DNA of 64,000 bases, from contig NZ_JBEVTG010000003.1 of assembly GCF_040513375.1 (NCBI RefSeq), forward strand, positions 124,001-188,000. The letters are read 5' to 3'. Below the pieces are notes generated by a model, which ran no database searches, had not been told where the DNA came from, and saw only the letters and a list, made by a program, of their open reading frames with translations. The stretch comes from Flagellimonas_B algarum (GTDB lineage: Bacteria; Bacteroidota; Bacteroidia; Flavobacteriales; Flavobacteriaceae). Within the stretch, counting starts at the first letter, position 1; the number at the start of each line of letters is the position of its first letter. A program made the translations under genes and the position numbers. Positions 18,113 through 29,300 of this stretch are shown here, piece after piece.

Positions 18113-20176
18113 TTATAACTTGTTGACACGCACCGTGATCCTGCGGTTGGTGATGACCGTGGTCGGGGGGATGAAATTCACCTGTACCGTTTCCGAAGGA
18201 TCGTCGGTGGTGATGTTGGTATCCGTCTGGTCTTGCGAATTCGTGATGGTATTCACATACGACATCGAACTCATATAAATATTCGTCATTTTCGCCCGTG
18301 CGACCAATGTCATCGTGACTAATTCGCCGCTTGTAATGGTGCCGATGGTCCAATTCGGATAGGTGAAACTCCCCTTCGAGACCGTGGCCGAAACGAAATC
18401 CAATCCCGTAGGCAAGACATCGGCCACCTGTAGGTTGGTTACGGGATCGGCGCCCATGCTTTGAACGGTGATGTCAAAGGAGACCAAATCCCCATCATTG
18501 ACAACCAGATCAGTTGTCGATTTGTTCAAGACGATGTCGGGGTTGCAGTAGTACACCTCGATGTTGTTCGAATCATACGTACAGGGTCCGCGGGTTACGC
18601 GCAAGAAATAATCACCGGCCATGCTGGCCGTGTAGGTCGATGAGGTCGCCCCGGGAATTAATGCCCCATCACCATACCATTGGTAGGCGTCAAAGGTTTC
18701 GCCACTGGCGATTTCCAAGACCGCTCCGGGTAGGCAATTGCTTCCGGTGATCTGCAGATTCACGTTCGGTAAGGTATCGAAGCCCGAGTAATATCCTGCG
18801 AGACCCCGGGCACCGTTGAAACCGAAAAACCCAACGGCGATGGGTCCTGAGGATTGTACACTGACTTCTCCGGTGAGGTTGGGAATGTAAAAGGTCTTCC
18901 AGTCGGTGGTGCCGGCTACGGTCATAGCTGCGGGTAAGGTCACCGTGCCCCCTGAATCGGTCACGATGATGTTACTGTCAGGGGTCACTGTCGAGGCGAT
19001 GATGGTCACTCCACCTGAAATGGTCACCCCGGCGGCATCGGTGATGCTGGGGATGTTGTCCATCGTATCGGGCAGTAAACAGTTCACGGGGGCCACAAAG
19101 TTCAATCCTTGGGTATAAGCTTGGGTCGAGCCTCCCATACATTGGTAGGCATAAACATCCTTAGAGGTTTCGATGTACATGTTCGCCCCAACGGAGTTGG
19201 AGGAATAGTTCGTACTCGGTACTTCGAAAAAATCGCCGTTGTTGATGGTCGCTATAGGTGTGGCCGAACCGTTAACGTAGATTTCCGTATTGTTCTGGGT
19301 ACCGATGATCAGGGGAAATTCCGTCCATCCGTTCGAATTCCCATTCCCACGAATGAACACGTATTCTTTCCCCAAACGGTTTTCGGGTACAGGTTGGTCG
19401 ATCCCGGCATCACGGTTGCTCGAACCGGCCTGGCGCCCATAGTTGAGAGATCCGTTGCTAATGACAATGTCTTTATCGGCAACAACTGAAGCCCCAATCC
19501 AGCCACGTTCATGGGCCGTGGTGGGTGCGGTACCGATATAGGTTTCGAAGACAAAAGACTCGTTGGCATCCAAGGTAATCTGGTAGGAGTCGGCGGTAAT
19601 GCCCGCACGATCGGTGCCGACGCGGAATTCGCAATCGGGGTCGTACCCGAAAAGATCGATGGTCGTATCGTCTTCGGTGGCCATGATGCCCAAGGTATTC
19701 GATTTGGAAACGTGACTCCCCAAGTTCGGTACACCTCCCCATTTGAAATTCGTGCCCAAGGCCACGCGACCTTTGGAGGTCAGCGAAGCGGCCTGCGAGT
19801 TCGACCGGCCACGGTAGTTGACGTAAAAGTTGTTGCCGCCCGGGGCTTCGAACCGTAATCCGCTGTTGGTCAAAACCACGCCAGTATTCGAATCATCGAC
19901 CAAGGTGACGTTATTGTTTCCATTCGCCAAGTTGTAGATGGCCGGCGCGGTATTCGAAATGGTAAAGGAGGTGATGGGGGTCGGGTTGGTCCCCTGATAA
20001 ACGTTGACGGTAAAGGCGGTAGTTTCCGGGGTAGACAAATACACGGCCTGCTGTTGGATGGCCCCGTTATTCTGGCCTTGTCGCAATGGGGGTAGGTAAT
20101 GGAGGTCGCTGAGCTGGCCGTAGGATAGATATCCCACCAACCCGACAATGATCACAAGCCATTTTTTGAAGTCCAT
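18113..20176 (-). CDS. IgGFc-binding-like/DUF11 surface protein with VITNRRIT tail; paralogue of the giant adhesin's N-terminus
   Basis: 687 residues from the ATG at 20176, which opens directly on a signal peptide ending SYGQ. Residues 20-570 follow the giant adhesin closely (both have QLSDLHYLPPL, LGTxFKWGGVPNLGSH and LGKEYVFIRGNGN) and resemble the IgGFc-binding N-terminal domain. An Ig/PKD-like stretch (YQWYGDGALIPGA) and a DUF11 domain (about 565-665) follow. After DUF11 the two proteins part: this one ends in VITNRRITVRVNKL, with no type B sorting domain. It lies 138 bases downstream of the giant gene on the same strand. Probably an exported surface protein; it arose by duplication of the giant gene's 5' part or the reverse. 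Confidence 0.88.
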   Translation of the reverse strand: MDFKKWLVIIVGLVGYLSYGQLSDLHYLPPLRQGQNNGAIQQQAVYLSTPETTAFTVNVYQGTNPTPITSFTISNTAPAIYNLANGNNNVTLVDDSNTGVVLTNSGLRFEAPGGNNFYVNYRGRSNSQAASLTSKGRVALGTNFKWGGVPNLGSHVSKSNTLGIMATEDDTTIDLFGYDPDCEFRVGTDRAGITADSYQITLDANESFVFETYIGTAPTTAHERGWIGASVVADKDIVISNGSLNYGRQAGSSNRDAGIDQPVPENRLGKEYVFIRGNGNSNGWTEFPLIIGTQNNTEIYVNGSATPIATINNGDFFEVPSTNYSSNSVGANMYIETSKDVYAYQCMGGSTQAYTQGLNFVAPVNCLLPDTMDNIPSITDAAGVTISGGVTIIASTVTPDSNIIVTDSGGTVTLPAAMTVAGTTDWKTFYIPNLTGEVSVQSSGPIAVGFFGFNGARGLAGYYSGFDTLPNVNLQITGSNCLPGAVLEIASGETFDAYQWYGDGALIPGATSSTYTASMAGDYFLRVTRGPCTYDSNNIEVYYCNPDIVLNKSTTDLVVNDGDLVSFDITVQSMGADPVTNLQVADVLPTGLDFVSATVSKGSFTYPNWTIGTITSGELVTMTLVARAKMTNIYMSSMSYVNTITNSQDQTDTNITTDDPSETVQVNFIPPTTVITNRRITVRVNKL

Positions 20177-20229
20177 CCCCAAACCGTTACAACTACCAAA
20201 ATAGGACAACAGGGCAGTTCGTTACAAGC

Positions 20230-20247
20230 TTTCGTTGTCAAACGAAA
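20230..20247. promoter_or_regulatory. Hairpin between the two paralogous adhesin genes
   Basis: TTTCGTT-GTCA-AACGAAA is a perfect 7-bp stem with a 4-base loop in the 138-base gap. There is no T-run after it on the minus strand, so it is not a standard terminator. It may stabilise or process a joint transcript. Confidence 0.35.
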
Positions 20248-20314
20248 TGCCCTTGTTGTGAAACTCTCAAAATATGATATTCAATTCCCTTCCTTATTCT
20301 TAAACACCAGTATT

Positions 20315-23300
20315 TTAGCGGTATAAGGTGAAATGCCCGATGAATTCCCTTTGGTCTTCAATGCCGTTCAATTTGATGATGTACCAGTAATCCCCTGACG
20401 GAAGGTCGTTCAGTTGGTATTGACCGTCCCAGCCGTCTTGGTTGCCGATGAATTGGTAGAGCGTACGGCCGTATCGATCGTAGATCTTGATAAAGATATT
20501 CGGATACTGGTCGATATTCTCTGGGCGCCACACATCGTTTTGACCATCCCCATCAGGGGTAAAGAAATTCGGGATTTCCACATCGATGAATTCGATGAAG
20601 ATCTCTTCGGTGACACTACAACCGTTCTCATCGGTCACGGTGATGGCATAGGTGGCCGTTTCGGTGATATAGAATTCCGATTCGGTGGTCACGCCCTCCC
20701 CATTGATCATGTAGGTATACGTGCCCGATCCGCCTAGGGCCAAAGCCGAAATGGTATTGATGTTGCTTTCGGTCAATTGCAGCTGCAAAGGTTCGAATTC
20801 GGTTACGGTGAAATCAAAGGTATTGGCGCAGCCGTTGCTGTGCAATACCGTGATGTAATGATCACCGCCACTAAGGCCCTCGAAGGTGGCTTCCAAGACC
20901 ATTTCGGTCGGATCCGTCGTATCAAGACCGTACAAGACGTCGGCCAAGATGCTTTGATCCTCAAGATCCACGCTGACACGGTTCGAGGTAATGCCATTAT
21001 CACAGAGGTATTCGACATTGGCCGCACCGGCAAGGTTGACCCCTGGATTGATTTCAAAGATCTCGGTAGTCTCACAGCCATTCGCATCCCTAATAAATAC
21101 CACATGGGTACCCGCGGGCAGGTCTTGGTAATCGAATCGGTCTTGTACGAAGTCCGCATCGTTATTGCTGTTCAAGGCCGTGCTGTATGGTGCGGTTCCT
21201 CCGTTTACGGTCAAGCTCACGGTTCCGTCGCTGCTTTCGAAACAAATCTCATCGGTGGTCGTTGAGTTGGCTTGCAACGCATCTGGAGCGGTCAAGGTAA
21301 ACTCGACCAGCTCGAAACAGCCGTTGCCATCTTGAACGATAATCCTATAGGTGCCTGGAGATAGGCCTACGAAACTGTTTTCGGTATCGAATTGGTTCAG
21401 GTTGGGTGAAATCGCGAATTGGTAATCGCCCACACCTCCTTGAACGTCCAAGAAAATACTTCCGTCATCGGCATCGGAACAACTGATTTCCGAAATGGTC
21501 GGGGTGACCACCAATGGGGTCGGCTCATCGATCACGACTTCGGCAGAAACCACTTCACAGTCCCCACTCTGTACGCGTACGTAGTAGGTGCCGATCGGTA
21601 AGTCGGTAAAGCGACCGTCGGCCTGGTTCGGACGTAATTCGTTCGTCAAAGCCATATCGGAGAACAAAGCATATTGGTAGTTGCCCAATCCGCCATCAGC
21701 GAAGGCTTCTATAAGTGCCGTACTTTCACCGGTACAGTTGACGCGTGCCGCGTCGGTATCCAAGGCTACCGTAAGCGGTGCCACAGGTTCTACGGTAATT
21801 TCATTCGATTGGATGGAAACGCAGTTAAAGCTGTCCCTGATGTAATAGCGGTAGCTACCGGCCACGACATTACCGAACAAATGGGTATCGGCGGCCACGG
21901 TTTCATTCATCGGACTATAGGTAACCCCATCGACACTCCAGCTGTATGGGCCGGTACCTCCGGTTGCCATCAATAACAACTCGGCATCGGTTTGACAACT
22001 CAAAAGGGTTTGGGTCACCAAGGTACCTTGTACTTCATCAGGACTCGGAATTTCAACTAGGGTCGACTCGAAGGTACAATCCATCGCATCGATGACCGTG
22101 ATGCTATAGAAACCTGCCCCTAGGTTGTCGAAATTCGGGGCCGTTTGCGAAATGGAGCTACTCAACAAAGTGCTTCCTGCCGCATCGTTATAGGTATTCA
22201 AGATATAGCGGTAATCGGTCGTCACGTTTCTTGGATCAAGAACGATGGAAACCGAGGCATCGGTGTCACCATCACAGACCAAGGTGGTAGTCGAAATGGT
22301 TCCGGTAATCGGATCCGGCAACAACAACTCAAAAGCATTGTTGAACGGAACCGCACAGCCCAAAGCGTCCGTTACGGTTACGGTATACTGGCCGGCGATC
22401 AAATTCTGGAACAGATGTCCGTTCACATTGGTAACCGTAGTGGTAGTTGCCGAGGCATTGTGGGTCAAATCGATGGTATAGGGTGCTTGGCCGCCCGTTG
22501 GGTTAACCAAGGCACTTCCTTGATCGTTCGTACATCCGACATCGACCAAAGCGATCGGATCCAAGCCTATCGCGGCCGAAGGGGTCGTAATATTGAACGA
22601 ACGCACCTGACTACATTCCGGGAAGGCGTCTTGTGTAATTTCTACGAGATAGTCGCCAGCAGGAACGGCGATGGCGGCTGTTGGTCCTACATTGGCCGAA
22701 GTACCGGTCAACACGGCCGCCCCATCATCCGATCGGTCGGTCGGGGTTCCGTTGGTATTGTAAATCGCCCAGTTGAAACCGCCGGTATAGGTGGCATCGG
22801 TAATCGTGAATTGCACGCTTCCGTCATCACCGAAACAGACCGCATCGGCCAATTTGGTGACGATGACATCGAACGTATTCGGTTCTTCGACAAGATGTGC
22901 CACGGTAATCTCACAACCGGTGTTCACATTTCGGATACCGAAGGTATGGTTGCCTGCCGGAAGATCCAAGAATTGGTTGGACGCTTGATAGGTCGTCGCC
23001 GGAAGCAGTCTGAATTCGTAATTCGCAGGGTTAGCCGTATAGTTCGATAGGCTTCCGATAACATCGATGTTGATATCCTCCCCGCCGTTCGCACAGCTAA
23101 TGGCGTCGTCGATATGGACGCTCGCACTCAAGAGTTCATCGAACGCGGGTATGTTTACGACGGCATCGGTCGAACAACCGTTATCATCCACTACGGTAAC
23201 CGTGATGGCCGCCCCTGCGTAATCGGTATGGATGTACACGGGGTCGGTGCCTGATTGCAAGACCGTGGTAGTGGCATTGTCGACGAATTCGTAACGCACA

Positions 23301-26300
23301 TAGGTGCCACTACCACCGGCGATACTGGCCACATCGATGCTGATCGCGGCGTTGTCGGCAGCGTTGTCGGCAGCACATCCGAATGGGGTGACCGTCGGTG
23401 CGTTAAAGCTGATTACGGCCGGTTCGTCAATAACGATATTGGTGACCACCGTGGTACAACCGTTTTGGCCGGTCGCGGTGACGTCATAGGTACCCTGGGG
23501 CAAGTTTTCAAAACTGTTGGTCGCCGCATTGAAGGTGGCGATGTTCGGACTTAGCGTATAGGTTAACGGGTTGATACCGTTGTTCACTTCAGTAATGGCA
23601 ATGCGCCCATCAGAGGCCCCATTACAAGTGATATCGGTATGATCTGCCGTAAAGTCCGGTTGGGTTGCCGCAGGAATGACCACGGTAAAGCTTCGTGAAC
23701 ATTCGGGACCGGCAGTACCGGTATCGAATACATTGACCGTATAGGTGTCGGCCACTGTGGCGAGCACTGTGGTCGGATTCGTTGCTAGGGCCTGACGGGC
23801 GACCAAAGTCGATGCCGTGCCCAGCACTTCATAATCGTAAGTGCCCGAACCGCTCAATACCTCGATCAAGATCTCGGCCTCATTGCCAGCACCACAACCC
23901 AAAGTCTCTGCCAGGGTAGCATTGGCCTGTAATTGGGGATGTACGGTAATGGAGCTGCTATCGCTACATCCGTTGCTATCGATGATACTCACCGCATAGG
24001 TGCCTGGACCAACATTGTTGAATACCCCACCGTTATTCAGGTAGTTCGCACCACCGTCGATCGAGTAGAAGATTTGTGCCGCTCCTGATGAAGCGGTGAT
24101 GGTCACATCGGCCAGGGCATCGCAGTTGTCGATCGCAATGGCATCAATGGTAGGATTGGGGGCCAAGTTGAGGTTGACACTGCCCAAGTTCGTACTACAT
24201 CCGTATTGGTCGGTCACAGTGACCGTATACGATCCGGATGGTGAATTGGCCGGTATTTCAATAGGGTTGTCCAAGGTTCCTGAAATCGTTGTGAAAGGCG
24301 CAGGACCGGTCACATCATAGAAGTAGGTACCCCCACCTCCAGCGATATCCGGGATTTCGATCAATCCAGGACGATCACAGGCGATATGTTGTGTTACGGC
24401 CGGCGTGCCGGTCAAGGCATCCAACTCCAACAAGATCTCATTTTCAGAAGCACTGACACAGCTGGCGACCACACCATCCATTTTGGTGACTTCGACGAAG
24501 TAGGTGCCGGCTCCCAAGCCCGTAAAGGTCAAGGTCTGCGGATCTGAGAAGGGAACGTTTCCGCCACTATCGCTGACCAAAACCGGTGTGCCCGAAGCAA
24601 TGTCATAGAACGACCATTGCATTTCGGATCCCGGCGAAACCGTATTTTCCGTGATGGTATATTCGATGCTTCCGTTCGCACTTCCATTACAAGAAGGGGT
24701 CACCGTTGAGGTAATGCCCAGCGGACGGGTAATCAGGTTGTTCACGTTTACATTACTCTGACGTACACATCCTGCGGCATCACGCACGTAGAAGGTGTAC
24801 GTACGACCGGGTACCAAACCGTTGAACACATAGGGGGTCACGGCATCTTGGGCCGGAGTCGTCCATGGTACGGTCGGGGTCACCTGGTCGAAATTGGCGG
24901 GATCTTCCGAATAGGTATATTGGTAGTTCGGGGTACCTTCGGCACCCTGAACGGTCACTTGAAGTTCGTTACAGTTGACGATCAAGGCCGAAATGGTAAT
25001 GTCAAGATCATCCAATGGGAACGGAATGATGAATTGCGGTAGGTCGGTCTGGCAAATGGTGTTTCCGAAACCGTCTACGGTACGCAAGGACGGAAAGACC
25101 GTCTGCCCTGAAACATACCCCCTGAACTGGTCGGAGGTCTGCCAGGTCATCCCCGCATCATCACTGAATTCGACCGTGCCAACGGTCAATGGATAGCCGG
25201 TCACATCAAAACCGAAATCGGTGCTGACACCAGTACAGGTCGATGGGGTGATACCGACGATGGTCGCCGTCAATTCATCCGGATTGCCAATGGTTATCGG
25301 CGTGTCGACCAAGTTACATCCATAACTATCGGTGATGGTCACGGTATAATCACCGGGCATCAGGTTAAAGAAATCGTAAGTCGTGGTGAGTACATCGTTC
25401 ACGGTTTGATCCGATGCCCCCCCATTGTCCAAATCGACCAAGTCGATGGTAAAGGGTCCGTCCCCTGCGGTGATATTAATGGCTATCGATCCCAAACCAT
25501 CGTGGCATTCGGGGTCGGTCGGTGTTGCGGTATACGCCAAAGCCGGGGCACTGGCTACGCTGACCGTCTCCATATACTGGCAATAAGGTGCGGTCCCTGA
25601 ATTGTCCCTGACATAGACGTCAAAATCGCCTGCTGAAGCCGCATTGACGGTGAAGGTATTGCTAGCTCCGAAATCGGAGTCGGCCACAGTTGTTCCGTTG
25701 GTCAAAAAGGCGTACACGAAATTGCTATCACCTCCTGAGGCGGTCACGGTAATGCTACCGTCTGCACAGCTGGTTACATCCACCACATCGACGATCGCGG
25801 TCAATACCGGTGCGATGGTCACGGTCTCCGCGGCCGAAATACAACCGAAGGCATCCGATACCTCTAGGTTATAGGTGCCATTGGCCAAACCGGTGAAGGT
25901 ATAGCTTGTTGCCGTTGATGGGGTAGGGGTCAACCAGGCCCCACCGTTGATCCTAAAGGTGTAATCCCCGTTTCCGGCGGTTACGTTCGCGGTGATGGTG
26001 GCGTTATTGAGTCCGTCGTAACAGGCGGTCGCCGTCGTAGTAAAGGTCACCGTTTCGGGGGCGCTTACCGTGATCGGCGTTGTCGACAAGGCTTCACAAC
26101 CGTTGTCATCCATGACCCGCACCAAATACGTGCCGGCCGCGATATTATTAAAGGTCGTCGCTGTTTGATAGGCAACGATCACACCACCGACCGTATCCTC
26201 GATCTGGTATTCGTAGCCAGGAGTGCCTCCTGTTGCGGAAGCTTCCAAAGTGGCACCGGTATTGAAACAGGTGAAATCGGCCGTTAAGGCCAAACTGGCA

Positions 26301-29300
26301 TTGACTACGGTGGGTTCGGTCAAGGTCACCGGGAAGCTCACGGCACAACTGGTATCATCAAGCTTGCGTACTTGAACCGTATAGCTACCATCGCCCAAGT
26401 TTTGCGGCGTGGTCACCAAAGCTGAAGTCGATGGGGTCCAAATCACCCCATCGAAGGAGTATTCGAATCCGATGGCGGCGGTAAAGTTGGATACTTCAAA
26501 GACGATGAAGCCGTCAGTATCCCCATTACAGCTTGGGTCAAAGGTGGTGATCAATTGGGCATCGAAGGCGCGATCGCTTTCGATGACCACTGAAAGGTCT
26601 TGGGTTTGCGGACACACATCGGGCTGTTGGAATGCCGTGATGTCGTCCAAAATCAGATCGTTACCATCGTTGCTGTTCACATTCGTACGGAACACGATGT
26701 CGATATCGGTATTGGCGCCGGGATCGAAGGTGATCGTGCGCTCATGCCAATCGGTGTCTGAAGTATTTTTTGGGATTTCCGGGGCTACGGCACTGTAGAT
26801 GATCGTACCGGTATTGTCCAAAATTTCGACCAAAACCTCCGGGTTGTTGCCCGCGCCTGACAAATTCATCAGGTTGTAGGCCCAGAAATTCAAGGTAATC
26901 TCTTCGTTCGGCAAGACTTCAAGGTCGCGTCTGGCCCAAAGGATGTTGTTCAATTGGGGGTTTCCGGTATCGGAGAAGGTACTGACATCGATTGCCAAGA
27001 AACGGCCATCGACCAAACCGGTATGATCTTGCGGACTGGTCCAGAAAGTCACGGGATTGGTCACGAAATTCGTTACGGTGTATTCCCCATTTACCAAAAT
27101 ACCAGCTGGCCCACGGTTACACGTGGTCAGGGATCCATCTTGGGGTTCGTAGCAATAGTCGGCCCCGATTTCACCGATCTGGGTGGTTACCCCGGCTCCG
27201 AAGTCCTCAAAGAACAAGGTGCTCTGGGCGGCGGCGATCGAGCTCGAATACCCGACACTCACCGTGTAGGTGCCTGCGGTGATATTGGTGAACACATTGT
27301 TATCGGCCGGTGTGTTTTCGGTCCCATTCAAGCTATAGGTATAGTCGAAATCGCTTGTGTTGGTGGTTGAAATGGTGATGGTGCCTTCGCCATTACAATC
27401 GTAATCGACCGCATAAGATAGGTTGGGGTCGGCAACTTCGGTCGGTACCGTAAGGTCCATGGCAAAGGTACAACCCAAGGCATCACGTACCGAAAGCTGG
27501 TAGGTGCCCGCGGCCAGGTTGCGTTCGTAATTCGTATCGTAGTTGGTGCCTCCGTCGAAACTATATTCATACGGGGCTTGCCCGCCATTGGCGTTTAAGA
27601 TGCGCACCAAGGCCCCACTGGGGTTGCATGACGCGTCCTCCACAATGGCCGCCGAAGCGGTCAATCGGAACGGCTGTACGATTTCGTAGTCGAAATTTTC
27701 CACACAACCAGATCCCACGCTTCCGCTGGAGTCCATGACCGTGATGGTATAGAACCCGGCAGCAAGGTTGGTGAAGGTATCGCTGGTCTGGTAATTGGCA
27801 CCTCCATCCAAACTGTATTGATACGGAGCGGTTCCTCCGGTTACGTTGACCGTTAGCGATGCTGTAGATGAATCAGCGCATACAATGCCTGAATCGGAGG
27901 CCGATACGGTCAAGCCGCCCAATTCTTCGACGGTTACCGTATTCGAAATGGCATAGCAGCCATTGTCGTCAAAAACGATGAATTCGTAATCCCCATCTTC
28001 GTTCGGGAAATAGGTCGCTGGGGTACCACGGTATCCGAACAAGAAATTCTGGGTGGTCTGTAGGTCGGCGGCCGTGATGTCGGAAGGATCGGTATATAGA
28101 TCTACACCGTCTTTGCTCCAAATTGCCATTTGGTAATCCGGATTTGGGGTGCCACCGCTCGGGGTCAAGGTGACGATACCCGCGGTACAGGTAATATTTT
28201 CGGTGGTGACGGCCACAACGGTCAATTGTGGAATTTCGGCCACCGTAATCTGTTGGGTGTCGGAACAGCCGTCTTCGGTCGTGGTGATTACGATATAATC
28301 GCCAGGGTTCAAATCAGCGAACGTATGGGTGTTGTCGGTGGTCGCAAGGTTGCTATCCACAAAGGTGCCTTGGCCGGCATTGCTGCCGTCGTCGAGACGT
28401 AGTTCATAGCTGTAATTCGGTAGTACGTTCAACGCCTGGATCGAAATGGAACCGAGTTGGTTACAATCGGCAGGGGTGGTATCAAGGGTCACTTGGAAAT
28501 CGCGTTCCAAAATCCCGATATCCTCGGTTTCGAAGATACAGCTGCCCACAATGGGGTCGCCACTGACGGGATCCAATTGGGTGACTTGTACTTTGTAGGT
28601 ACCGCTAGTGGTAATGTCGAAGTTCGGCCCGTTGTCGTTTGCAAAAGGAACGATGATGTTATCGTTCGAAGCATCGACCAATTGGAAGCCGTAATTCGAT
28701 CCGATATTGGTAATCCGGATGTTCCCCGGGGTGCTACACAAGATATCGGAAGCGGTATGCAAGATATCCAAAGTGTTTTTGAACACATTGAAATAGAAAC
28801 GGCTAAAACAACCGTTCTGGTAGTTGATGACCACGCGATAGCGTCCTGCATCGGTGATGGTATAATTGTCTTGTACGGCAAGGTCGTTCCAGGTACAGCT
28901 GCCGTTTTTGTTGGCGCAGTCGTCGCCGGTATCGGCACAACTGGCTTCATCCAATTGCTGCCAAACGATGCTATCGGCATCGGTGATGCCCAATTGAATG
29001 GTCGCCTCGTCGTTATCCCCACATAAAAAGATCTTGGGTAAAAGGTCGCCATCGATCGAACAGGTTACGATTTCACCTTGCAAGTCGTTGTCGGCATTGG
29101 CGTCACTATTGACTTGGTTGAAGTACTCGATGACCGGATTGGTCTGGGTGGTGCCGAAGCGTTCTACCGTGATCAGTTCGGTCAGGTCAGGGCAGCTTCC
29201 GCCGCCAGACTTTTCAACGATGTAGTTGCCGATGTTGGTCACGATGATCGTGCTGGGATCTCCATCGGGATCGCCGTCGTTCAATACGGTGTCACCGGCA

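Noticed and set aside
22145..23050. 301-residue plus-strand frame opposite the giant adhesin
   Set aside because: Antisense shadow; no start signals and Arg/Gly-rich composition typical of such shadows.
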